The notes beneath the pieces were generated by a model. The model had not been told where the DNA came from, made no database searches, and saw only the letters and a list, made by a program, of their open reading frames with translations. A DNA stretch of 64,000 bases from Palaemon carinicauda (lineage: Eukaryota > Arthropoda > Malacostraca > Decapoda > Palaemonidae). The position numbers and the translations under genes are program-made. The number at the start of each line of letters is the position of its first letter. The first letter of the stretch is position 1. The stretch covers positions 55,091,352-55,155,351 of the forward strand of contig NC_090746.1 of NCBI RefSeq assembly GCF_036898095.1. The letters run 5' to 3'. Shown here in pieces: positions 1 through 9,896 of the stretch.

Positions 1-212
1 TTACCCCCTAACCTAACCTACAAGCCGTATCCTTACCTACTCGCCTAATGGGGGTGGGGGGGAGTTAGCCCCCCTTACACTTCCGTTTTCTAAGTTAGAC
101 ATAATAATACATACAGGTGGCTGCTATCATACATACACCCCCAGCAGTAATAAACATAACAGAGTGAAATAAGAAGATTACAATAAATTGAAAATGGATT
201 AGGCAGGAAATT

Positions 213-883
213 TTGGGAGCATCACCATATGCAGCAGTAACAACTCAATGGGGAAAAATAGGAATGTCCGAAACAAAGACTAGGATAGGAGGAGGAAGGC
301 TAAGGTGTGTGAATGGGATAGAAGAGGGGAGAAATAATTTGTTGAAGAAAATTCTGGAAGAAATGAAAAAGAATGGAAATAACAGATGGATGAAAGATAT
401 GGATATGAACGATAGAACCTTTAGGAGAATGGGAAGAGAAGAGCTCGAAGCCAAGATCAGAGAAGTAGATAGTAAAAAGTGGAGGGATGAGATAAAAGAA
501 AAAAAAATAGTTTAGAAATATACATACAAGAAAAAGGTCAAATAGGAGAAGAAATGATCTATGACAACAAACCTGATTCAGTTATTATGTATAGAGCTAG
601 GGCCAACTGTTTAAGATTAAATGATAGGAAAAGACATGAATTAGGAGGAAGGGTAGAATGTAAACTATGTGGGGCAGAGACTGGAGACCTCGCTCATTTC
701 ATTCGTGGCTGTCCAGACCTCAGCGGCGAGAGAAGGAAATTAATAGAACCACAGCTACTGTACGAAGAAGAAAAGAAGATAATAGGAAACGTTCTGTTTA
801 AGAAAGAAGGAATAGAGAAGAGAGAAGAATATATATATCAGATGTGGAAAAAAAAAGAGAAGAAAATAAAAGAATTAGAATAA
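213..883 (+). pseudogene. non-LTR retrotransposon C-terminal fragment
   Basis: Two open frames (213-515 and 554-883) look like the C-terminal end of a non-LTR retrotransposon polyprotein. The second contains CKLCGAETGDLAHFIRGCP, a C-x2-C-x8-H-x4-C knuckle of the kind found after the reverse transcriptase in I/R1/Jockey-type elements. It is preceded by an arginine-rich stretch (YRARANCLRLNDRKRHELG) and followed by a lysine/glutamate-rich tail. No RT catalytic motif is present, so this is a 5'-truncated copy. The first frame is charged and low in complexity and may be the linker before the knuckle. Short TTAGG-like runs flank the fragment (CCTAA repeats near 8-22, TTAGG repeats near 1018-1048). 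The clade is not assigned. Confidence 0.6.
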
Positions 884-1306
884 AGAAGAAAGCTAAGGAG
901 GTGCCGATGGAAAGGTGAATCTTTCCGGCTAGCAACTGAACTTTAACTACTAGTGAAACTGGAATTCACTATAAGAAATGGACATTTGCTGGCTAGTTGG
1001 GTATTTTTCTCCATTCTACTAGGTTAGGTTAGTTGGGTTTGTTAGGTTCTGTACCCTTTTACACATCTCAAAAGTGATAAATAATCATGTTTTGGCCTGT
1101 TTTGAGCCACTTACATAAACCATATATTTTTTCCAACTGGTTATCTTGTGCTTATTCTGCATTTCTAGCCATTATTATGTGTTTTATGTTGTCAATGGTA
1201 CCAGTAGATTGAGTTTGTGCATGTATTGTACCACTATATAAGGGTAAGGGAGTTGTGCATGAGTGTTGTAATTCAAGGGGTATTAGTTTGTTGAGTGGTT
1301 GGAAAA
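884..1306. other. non-coding interval
   Basis: There is no supported gene here. The stretch holds a TTAGG-like run near 1018-1048 and AT-rich sequence leading into the next non-LTR fragment. Confidence 0.5.
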
Positions 1307-1600
1307 GTGTATGGTAGAGTACTGATTAATAGGATTAAGGATAAAACAGAGAATGCAATCTTAGAAATACAGGGTGGTTTTAGAAGAGGTAGGGGATGCA
1401 TGAATTAGATTTTTACAGTTAGGCAGATATGCAAGAAATATTTAGCAAAAGGTAAGGAAGTGTATGTTGCGTTTATGGATCTGGAGAAAGCGTATGATAG
1501 AGTTGATAGGGAAGCGATGTGGAATGTGATGAGGTTATATGGAATTAGTGGAAGGTTGTTGTAAGCAGTGAAAAGTTTCTACAAAGGTAGTAAAGCGTGT
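1307..1600 (+). pseudogene. non-LTR reverse transcriptase, 5' piece (split by DIRS A)
   Basis: This is the N-terminal half of a non-LTR reverse transcriptase. Readable landmarks are GGFRRGRGC, FTVRQICKKYLAKGKEV, the motif-A region FMDLEKAYDRVDRE and SFYKGSKAC. Two in-frame stops (TAG near 1405, TAA near 1561) show decay. The frame stops at 1600 exactly where the terminal repeat of DIRS A begins and continues in the same sense at 9389. Motif A with its catalytic Asp is kept here, and the FADD box is in the other piece (9389-9896). It is similar to reverse transcriptases common in arthropod genomes. Confidence 0.85.
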
Positions 1601-1780
1601 TTGTTCCGTAACCGAAATACAAACCACGCTATTTACAAAGGGTATTACTTTTAGCGTAGCTGAAATGGCGAGCCATTAGAATTTAACGAGGGTGTATTAC
1701 CCCCGCGCTAGTTAGCGGGGGGGTAGGGGAGTGGTAGCTAGCTACCCCTCCTCCCCCTCACACACAGGTGAATACTCACT
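1601..1780 (+). repeat. DIRS A left terminal inverted repeat
   Basis: This segment is repeated inverted near 9185-9345. It contains a GC-rich tract, the perfect palindrome GGTAGCTAGCTACC (1733-1746) and a CA-rich tail. Equivalent segments open DIRS C (15695) and D (24474). Confidence 0.85.
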
Positions 1781-2599
1781 TTAACTTTTGGCTCGGACTG
1801 TGACAGACGTCTCTGTCTTGGTCCTCGCTTGGCAGCCATTGTCTGTTTTGTCTTTACTTAATCGCTTACTTTTCATTTACTCAATATATATGTAAACATG
1901 TTTTCATGTTTGTATATATATTTGAGTATAGAAATAAGTAAGTTTCCTTTTCAGATGTGTGTGTGTAGTGTACGATATCTACGTGGAGGCCTCGGCAGTT
2001 AGGCCACCACGGCGTATTTTATGGGTGGCGTTCGAGTTTGACTTATGTCTTTCTCTCTCTCTCTCTTGAGGTCGTTCACCCTTTTTACTACGTGTTACTA
2101 CGCCCTTGTAGCCTAGCTTCCTTTCCGTGTGGGGGGTTGCTACGCCGTACGTTTGTATCAATTAGTTATGAATCTAATTGTAGTTGTTTTTTGTTTAGAA
2201 CGATTCCTTTCGGGGTTTTCGTTCTTTCTTTAGTGTTCATTCATTTTTAAATTACATAATTACATAGTTACATAATTATAATTGTTATAATTCTGTTTTG
2301 GTTACAGCTCTCCTTCCGCGAGTGTAAGTGGTTGTGAGGGCACGTGCCTGTTGTGTAATTCTTGTTCCTTTTCCTCGGGATTCCTCTTCGGAGCCTTCCC
2401 GGGGGAATGAATGTGTACTAATATTATTTGTTTTATTATTTTACAGTTACCGATATAGTTCGTTTCTGTAATATAGCAACAGTGTGAGCTGTCTGGTGGA
2501 GTCCTGGGGATTCGGCTGTTGCTGCCTCCCCCCTTGTATTTTCGTCAGGGGCGTGTCTCCTTCTACTGGTAGTACTCCCGTGTCGACGGACAGCTCTCC

Positions 2600-5500
2600 A
2601 GTTCATTTTAGAACATTCAGGAGGCTTGCCTCCTTGGGCGGATAACTTTCCTTCCGAGGGAAGTTTTTCCTGTCCAGGCTTGAGTCTTTCCCCTTTTGGG
2701 GGGTTCTTCTCTTGCCTTTTTTTTCGTGCGACTATGCTCTTGGTGCTGAGCGGTCGCACCTGCAGTTTCGCTCAAGGGGCTGGGCAACTGCAGGAGCTCC
2801 TCTTCGGAGGATTGCTCCTTTTAGGTCACTGGCTGACCAGTCTCTTCCACGAAGTGTTTCTCTTTCGTTCGCGAGAGAGTACACTCATAGAGACTCCTCT
2901 TCGGAGGTTTCTTCTGTTGCTGTTGCTGTTGGCCTCCCTCGCCGTAAGGCCCACCGTCCGCCTCGTCGTAAGGGCCTCTCATCTCCCTATAAGGGTGCTT
3001 GAGGCGCCTTTTTGGATCTCCGTTTGCAGCCTACAACTCCTTTTTCTCGATCTTCCGCCTTGGTGCAGATGGACAGCAGTCTGATCTCGTCTTTCGACGG
3101 GCAACGGTCTTCCCGACGGACAACGGTCTGCCCGACGGACAGCGGTCTTCCGACGGACATCAGTCTCCCGGCGGACAACGATCCCTTCGGGGCAAAGGGT
3201 TGCCCCCACGGGGGTTCTTCCCTTGCGTGTCAGGGTTTCCCTGCGTGCCCTTCTGCTCATCAGCGCTCTCCTGTTCGTCAGCGCTTTCAAGATGATCTTC
3301 CCTGCGGTTCCTGTTGGTTCCTGTTACGCGCCCTGTGCGCCCACGTTCGCCCTCGCGATCTAGAACTTCGGTTCAGGTCGGGGTCAAGGACTCTTCTTCT
3401 TTGCGCAGGCTTCCACGCGTAGCCTTCTGCTCGTCAGCGATCATCAGCTCGTCAGCGATCATCAGCTCGTCAGCGATCATCAGCTCGCCAGCGTTCATCA
3501 GCTCGTCAGCGATCATCAGCCCGCCAGCGATCTCCGGATCGCCCACGTGTGTTACAGCCGGCGCGCCAACGTTCTCCAACACTTCTGAAGGAACATGGTT
3601 CGCCAGCTACTAGCTCACCTGCGCATGCTGATCACCATCGCGCGACCCTCAACTACGGATGCTGATCGCCATCGCACAACCCTCAACTGCGGATGCTGAT
3701 CGCCATCGCGCGACCCTCAAACTGCGGATGCTGATCGCCATCGCGCGACCCTCAAACTGCGGATGCTGACCGCCATCGCGCGACCCTCAACTGCGGATGC
3801 TGATCACCATCGCGCTACCCTCAACTGCGGATGCTGATCGCCATCGTGCAACGCTCAACGGCGGATGCTGATCGCCATCGCGCGACCCTCACCTGCGGAT
3901 GCTGATCGCCATCGCGCGACCCTCAACTGCAGATGCTGATCGCCATCGCACGACCCTCAACTGCGGATGCTGATCGCCATCGCGCGACCGCACACCTGCG
4001 GATGCTGATCACCATCGCTCAACCCTGCGCATGATGATCACCATCGCGCGACCCTCAACTGCGTATGCTGTTCGCCATCACGCGATCGCCCACCTGCAGA
4101 GGCTGTTCGCCATCGCGCGACCACCAACCTGCGCATGCTGATCGCCATCGCGAGACCCTGGCATGCTGACCACCATCGCGCGACCCTGCGCATGCTGATC
4201 ACTGCTCGCGATCGCTCACCTTCGCATACTGCTCGCCATCGCACGATCGCTCACCTGCGCATACTGCTCGACCATCGCGTCGGCATATCACAACGCGCCA
4301 TCGCCAACCTGTGAGTTAGCGCTCACCACCGATCGCTTGTTGATCCATATCGCCAGCAGTCCTCCTCGCCCACGCGGCAGCGCGTTTCCTCACCATCGCG
4401 CTAACGCTTGCGTTCGCCGCCTCGGACTCGCTCTCATCCACCTGCCCACCCTCGCGACCGCTCACCAGCGCGACCGCTCGCCTGCGCGCCAGCGCGACCG
4501 CTCGCCTGCGCGCTCGCGCGACTGCTCGCCTGCGCGCCCGCGCGCCCGCGCTACCGCTCGCCCGCTCGCCCGTGCAACCGCGCGACCGCTCGCCCGTGCA
4601 ACCGCGCGACCGCTCGCCCGTGCAACCGCACGACCACTCGCCCGCGCGCCCACACGCCCACGTGCCTGCACGTCTACGCTCATGCTCTCCAATGTTCGCC
4701 CACGCGCGAACCAACGGTTTTTTCCATCGCGCAGACGGATGATGTTCCGTCGCGCGAACCTACAGTGTTTCTTCGCACAAATGTCGGCTTATTTCTTGCA
4801 GTATCCATTGCTCGTCTATGGGTTATCGCCCGCCGACCACCAGGAATTCTCGTCGCGCGAGCTCCAGGGCAATTGCGACCACGATTACCAATGGGGTTTT
4901 CGCAGCATGGCCAGCCTGGCGAGTTCTTCTGGAGCGTATTTCCAGAACACTGTCTCACCCCGTAAACACAGAGCATGGCACTTGCAGAATAGGAGAAACT
5001 TAAGAGAGATCTGAACAACACTCCTCTATTCCTGAACCTGGGTTAGCCCTTCCCCGTCATTCCCTGGAAGGATTTTTGGCGGGGGGGATGGCTTTCCGTT
5101 CGAGATTTCTCCATCGGACAAGGGGTGACTGCTTACCTCTTCCTCTGGGAGCTTACCAGGTTCTTTCCCTCCTCGGTTACGGCCCGAGGTTTGGTTCAAG
5201 GAAGCTACAGGAAGATCAAGGGTACTTTCCTCCTCTCGAGCTCAGGCACCTTGGCCTTTCGTCGTTAGTATCTAACTTGCGGACAAGCTCGATGTTGTAC
5301 CATCTGGACGCGCTTACTGAGGGCTTCCTTCGGGTGTCTCATCTGTGGAGGTCGACGACCTCAGACACCCTTCCATCCTTGAGAAGAGTTTGTTTGTGCC
5401 CAAGGACAGAGACTTAGACAGCTGCTGTGCGGAGTAAATCGACTTCCGGTTTCACTCCTCCAAGGCGCTTTCTTCCAGACTCTGCAGGGCTCCAGCGCCT

Positions 5501-5690
5501 TTTCTTTCAACCACGTCGGCCTAAGTTATCGGCTACGACAACTGGGACAAGGTGTCCAATTGCAGTTTTCTCCTGTCAGGAACAGATGGCACGGGAGACT
5601 CCCCCGGGGGGGCATAGTCCTAAAAGGAGTTCACGAACTCTAGGATTGCAGGTTTTTCGCTGGGAGGATGCTTAAGGTTACTCATCCGAA
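2600..5690 (+). pseudogene. DIRS A ORF1 (gag-like) remnant
   Basis: The gag-like ORF1 of copy A is broken by many frameshifts. A recognisable stretch is the serine/arginine repeat near 3420-3545, with six near-identical ARQRSS units. A 34-bp minisatellite (3623-4290) and a run of Ala/Arg/Pro-coding GC-rich sequence (4430-4680) follow; the 34-bp period is not a multiple of three and scrambles the frame. The part from about 4990 to 5690 corresponds to the capsid-like C-terminal part of ORF1 in copy D: compare HTSILEKSLFVPKD here with HSILGESLFEPKD in D. No intact protein can be made. ORF1 in DIRS elements is presumed to be the structural nucleic-acid-binding protein. Confidence 0.65.
3623..4290 (+). 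repeat. 34-bp minisatellite
   Basis: Roughly 18-20 degenerate copies of a 34-bp unit are present, with core GCGGATGCTGATCGCCATCG followed by CGCGACCCTCAACT. It lies inside the ORF1 remnant and interrupts the frame. Units drift toward the 3' end, where GCGCATGCTGATC variants dominate. Confidence 0.85.
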
Positions 5691-8580
5691 TGACAGCTTC
5701 CCGATGCCCATTCTCGCATATTCTCTGTGAGTAGCCAAGGATATCGCGCCTGCCGTCTGTCAGCGAATTCAGTGTCTCTGAACCTCTATGCCATAGCGTC
5801 AGCAGAATTGCCCGGTTGGGCAGAATGATCCATACCTTAGGCGAAGGTCTTCCTTAGGATCATCGACGGCTTCACCCCCGGCCCCCTCAGTCGATCCTTT
5901 CTTGTAAGGAAGGATCTGAGAGGGGATGTCCATAGTCGACCTCTCAGCCCAGATCAAGTTTGTCGAACAAACTTCGGCCAGCAGAATCGATCAGACTGGT
6001 AACGAGGCGACAGGACTCCTTAAAAACCCTGGATCGGAAGGACGGGTACTTTCAGTTTCCATTCCATCCATCTTCCAGGGTGCTCGTCGAATTCAGCCTA
6101 GACTGCAAGTATTCCTGCTTATGATGCAGTGTGGCTATCCCGCCGTGGCATAGCAGGTTTGTTTCCCCAGAGAACTCTCCCTGCCTTCCTCTTGGCCGCT
6201 CAGGGGCAGGCTTCCGCCCCCTCTGCTGTTTGGAGGGCTGGTCAACTCCTGTAGGCTCGGGTTTCGACCTTCTTCAGCGCCGGGACAAGCTTCCGGATGC
6301 TTACCATGAGTGTGGGCTCATGGTATTTTGCTTGGAGCCTTCTCTTCCTCTGCCTCAACATCTGGAGTATCTGGCCATGATATTGAGTCAACCGCCTTAC
6401 CACATTGGAAACCCCGCTTCTCGTCCATCCAGCGAGGTTAAGCAACGTCGGTACTTGGATGGGTGACCACCTGGGGACGCCAGATTCTGTTACCACATCC
6501 TCCGAGCCTTCCTTTCGGTTGACTGTGGCAAGACTGAGGAGAGTCGCAGTACCTGTTCTCAGTCAAGCAGAGCTTTCAGCCCTACCTTGAAACGTTTCCT
6601 AGTTCTTCTTTCCTCATTGACCCGTCTATAGTCCGAACGGTCGCCTCAGGGTAAGTTCCATGTGGGGCGATCCAAGTTCCGGTGGTTTCAGGCAATGTTT
6701 AACCGGACTCCCTGGCCCTATGGGACCAGCGGAACTATTAGACCTGCAATGGGTGTTGACCTATGGAGCCTCTTGATGGTAGTGGATATTCTCGTCCTTT
6801 CCCCACATTCTTGATGCGGTTCTCGGACTCGTCAAAGGAAAGGGGACGGGGGGGGGGGCATGTTCCGGTCCAGGCCTATGGTCAAGACCTGAAGGATACC
6901 TCTCCATCATTCAGGCAGGCTTAGGGACCTTAGTCTGGCCCCTCTTCAGATCCTACAGCTACTGCCGAGTGTCCCCGTTGCGCGTCGACTTCATTCTAAC
7001 CAGCAGGGGACGCATTTTCACACCTTCACATCTTGCAGTAGAGATACCGGGATGATTGAGATTCTCTCAATACCACCATCGGCTCTCTCATTCCAGGCAG
7101 GGGAATGTTTCTCTCAGACTATCCGAGCAGAGCCTCATAGAGAGAGTGTACCTAGGGGTCTTTGACCTTGGGTAACCAGCAAGTGCTGGTCTGGGGGACC
7201 TGATCGCGACAGCTTGGAACCTCAAGCTTCCGCTAGTCTTCCCCCCAGTCTCAGTCCCCGAGACACTGGCAAGATGCATTCCGGTGATGGTGGGACAACT
7301 TCGACGCCTGCGTCTTCCCTCCTTTTTGTCTGCGGACAATGGGCCTCAACAAGACCAGGTTGTCTGTCAACCTTTCAATGGGAGAGCTCCACTGGGACTA
7401 CGCGCAGAACGGTTTCTGGACCCTCTGCTTCCCCTGACGGAACTCCCGGGAGAGCTTCTCCCACGGCGCAGACTACTCAAGCAACCACACTGCGACATCT
7501 CTCCCGAACCGGGACGTCGCTTCGGCTTCATGCCTGGAGACACTACGCTTCCTCCTCTAGAAGAGACAACCCGCTACAGTCGCGGTACGGAGGTCGCGTC
7601 ATCTGCGATAGTCATCCACAGGGGTCTCCCAGGCAAAGTGAAGAGTCTAAGGTGGTTGGTGCCGTGGGAGATATACCCCTTCCCTTGAGGCCTCTTCTCC
7701 AGCAATAACAGTCTTATTGCCTTTCGGCGGGAGGAAACTCCTTTCCGCTCTCGGCAATGAAGCCTGTCGCTCAGCCTTTCCCTGACCTTCAGGCTTAAAG
7801 GGATAACTTTCCTGCCCGCTGGACCTATCCTCGCTCATGCGAAGCTACGATCGTCCCTGCCCTAGTCGGAGGAAGACCTCCAACTTGGAGCATGGCTCGG
7901 ACTTTTAGTCCTTTAAGAGATCTTCTCAAGACCCCTTTTACGACAGGCCTCGGATTGTATTCCGCCTTGGGTCTGCTGCTCACTCTGGCCACGGCCAGTG
8001 TGTAAGCAATCTTCTTGGTCTCTTACTACTCCCCCCTTTCTAAGGAAGAGGGGAAGGCAACATTCAGGCTCGCTCCTGAGTTGTTGGCTAGACTCAGAAT
8101 CTGAGGGTCCCGGCCCTTCGGTCCGATTCATTCAAGATTTCGAGTCTCCATTCTGTGTCTGATGTCCCAAGACCTTCTCTTTCTTGCCAGTAAGGAATCG
8201 AGAGGTTAGCGCTGGGAACAGCTGCAGTTTGTCCTCAGTTGCAGCCGATTTGGGAACACAAGGAGGACATGGGGGGAGAGTCACCAGTATACCTCTTCAG
8301 CCCGGACTCAAGGACATTCATCTCGTCCTGTCTTCAGACACTCCCCCGTCACGTCGCCCTACAGCACGATGTTGGATACATCGCAACGTCCCTTGCCTTC
8401 GAGTAATACTACTCTGTGACGCAGGTGCTACAAGCTGGAGTCTGGAAGCGTCTGTTGACCTTCGCAGCCCGCTTCCTGCAGGGCGTGACCCACAGGAGTC
8501 TTTGATACGTTTTCTATCGCTCTGTAGTGGCTACACAACAGCTGGTCTAACCTCAGGCTCCCTTTTGGACAGGTAGCAGA
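5690..8580 (+). pseudogene. DIRS A pol remnant: RT, RNase H, tyrosine recombinase
   Basis: The pol genes are decayed. RT motif A is readable near 6020-6110 as DRKDGYFQFPFHP, matching LDLKDAYFHVPIHP of element E. The YLDDW box expected near 6230 is corrupted, but the following thumb region (KLPDAYHECGLMV, LEYLAMIL) is readable. The RNase H start is seen as LMRFSDSSKEKG near 6800-6850. The YR C-terminal part reads SVTQVLQAGVWKRLLTF near 8410-8460, equivalent to SVTQVLQAGMLKHQ in copy D. Many stops and frameshifts show it is dead. A 5S rRNA-like segment sits between the thumb and RNase H. Confidence 0.75.
6388..6491 (+). pseudogene. 5S rRNA-like sequence inside DIRS A
   Basis: The sequence matches the conserved part of animal 5S rRNA: CTTCTCGTCC, then GGTTAAGCAACGTCGG, then TACTTGGATGGGTGACC and CCTGGG. 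The upstream part also aligns (ACCACATTGGAAACCCC resembles the 5S 5' half). About ten bases expected between CGTCGG and TACTTGG (a GCCTGGTTAG-like segment) are missing, which breaks the internal control region. It lies on the + strand within the RT/RNase H remnant. I call it a 5S pseudogene or 5S-derived insertion rather than a working gene. Confidence 0.85.
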
Positions 8581-9027
8581 AGGTTGAGGGCATTGTTATC
8601 AGGTTTTAGTCTGCATGAACGAAAGAAGTATGTCTGGCCCTTACTTCTTTCTTCATCATCCCCTCTACGGGGAAGCAGCATCCTGGTCTCTGCATAGCTG
8701 ACCTCGAACCTCTGCAGGTAAACCATGCTTCCTTGTGTTCCGAGTATTGAGTCAATACTGTCGCGTCCCCCATACCCTGACGAGGTGGTATTGGGAACGT
8801 CCTAACCCAGAGTTCCTTCTGGAACTCCAGGTCAACTGCCTAGGACGAGTCACACTTCTTCCTTCACACACAAGCTTACGTAGGCCACATGGTTCCTTGC
8901 GGAGCAAGGAACTTGTGAGGTGCAGGGACTCCTTTTCTCGAGTGCGACTCACTCGGATTCTGAGTCCCCGGGTAAAGCCAAAGCCAGTATGGCTGGGGAC
9001 TTTCCACCCTTCCTAAGGGATAAGTCA

Positions 9028-9135
9028 CCCTTTGTAAATAGCGTGGTTTGTATTTCGGTTACGGAACAAATGACAAATTCGAAGATACCTGTAATTTGTA
9101 TTTTTCCTAACCATACAAACCTTAGCTATTTACAC
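9028..9135 (+). repeat. DIRS A internal complementary region
   Basis: This segment is the reverse complement of the element's two ends joined together: AAATAGCGTGGTTTG..CGGAACAAATGACAAATTCG..CCTAACC. In DIRS elements it restores the termini through the circular intermediate. Confidence 0.85.
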
Positions 9136-9184
9136 ATATTTGCCCGCCAGCCCTGTCCCCCAAGACAAGTCTTACCTCTAAGTG

Positions 9185-9388
9185 AAAGTGAGTATTCACC
9201 TGTGTGTGAGGGGGAGGAGGGGTAGCTAGCTACCACTCCCCTACCCCCCCGCTAACTAGCGCGGGGGTAATACACCCTCGTTAAATTCTAATGGCTCGCC
9301 ATTTCAGCTACGCTAAAAGTAATACCCTTTGTAAATAGCTAAGGTTTGTATGGTTAGGAAAAATACAAATTATCTTCGAATTTGTCAT
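9185..9388 (+). repeat. DIRS A right terminal inverted repeat
   Basis: This is the inverted copy of the left terminus including GGTAGCTAGCTACC (9221-9234), followed by the right-specific end AAAAATACAAATTATC..TTTGTCAT. Confidence 0.85.
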
Positions 9389-9896
9389 GTTAGGATAGGA
9401 AATAAAGTGAGCCATTAGTTTCCGGTGAGAGTGTGGCTAAGACAGGGATGTGTGATGTCACCATGGTTGGTTAACTTGTATGTTGATGGAGTGGTGAGAG
9501 AGGTGAATGCTCGAGTGCTTGGACGAGGATTGAAACTGATAGACGAGAGTGATCATGAATGGGAGGTAAATCAGTTGTTGTTTGCGGATGATACTGTACT
9601 GGTTGCAGACGCTGATGAGAAGCTTGGCCGATTAGTGACAGAATTTGGAAGTGTGTGAGAGAAGGAAGTTGATAGTTAATGTGGGTAAGAGTAAGGTTAT
9701 GAGATGTATGAGAAGGGAAGGTGGTGCGAGGTTGAATGTCACATTGAATGGAGAGTTACTTGAGGAGGTGGATCAGTTCAAGTACTTGGGGTCTGTTGTT
9801 GCAGCAAATGGTGGAGTGGAAGCAGATATAGGTCAGAGAGTGAGTGAAGTATGCAAAGTGTTTGGGGCAGTGAAGGGAGTGGTAAAGAATAGAGGG
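9389..9896 (+). pseudogene. non-LTR reverse transcriptase, 3' piece (continues 1307-1600)
   Basis: This is the continuation of the RT that stops at 1600. It reads VRIGNKVSH-stop-FPVRV, then GCVMSPWLVNLYVDGVV and the catalytic box QLLFADDTVLVADAD. Then come RKLIVNVGKSKVM and the thumb, GELLEEVDQFKYLGSVVAANGG. The order and frame fit exactly after KAC at 1600. The frame is lost at about 9896 (VKNRG), where DIRS B sequence begins; the expected C-terminal part is absent from the window. One frameshift lies near 9650. Confidence 0.88.

Larger units (their letters stand above)
1601..9388 (+). mobile_element. DIRS-type tyrosine-recombinase retrotransposon, copy A
   Basis: This is a complete-length but decayed DIRS element of about 7.8 kb. 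The left end starts TTGTTCCGTAACCG and the right end finishes CGAATTTGTCAT. The first ~180 bp are repeated in inverted form at about 9185-9345. An internal complementary region (about 9028-9135) reads CGGAACAAATGACAAATTCG, the reverse complement of the right end joined to the left end, which is the DIRS circle-junction signature. Inside are ORF1 remnants, RT/RNase H remnants and YR remnants in that order. Non-LTR sequence flanks it on both sides in one continuous reading frame, so the limits are accurate to a few bases. It belongs to the same family as B, C and D. Confidence 0.9.

Noticed and set aside
2038..3295. Overlapping Cys/Phe-rich frames upstream of ORF1 in copy A
   Set aside because: Frames overlap on both strands with no family resemblance. 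They are degenerate leader and ORF1 sequence.
3373..3613. A CRISPR-like array of repeats
   Set aside because: Units are contiguous 18-bp coding repeats (ARQRSS) without unique spacers, inside a eukaryotic transposon ORF1.
4316..5014. Long Arg/Ala-rich frames on both strands
   Set aside because: GC-rich repeat sequence gives open frames in several registers at once. They are by-products of degenerate ORF1 repeats.
6388..6491. Functional 5S rRNA gene
   Set aside because: About ten bases are missing in the internal control region, no T-run terminator follows, and it sits in a decayed transposon.
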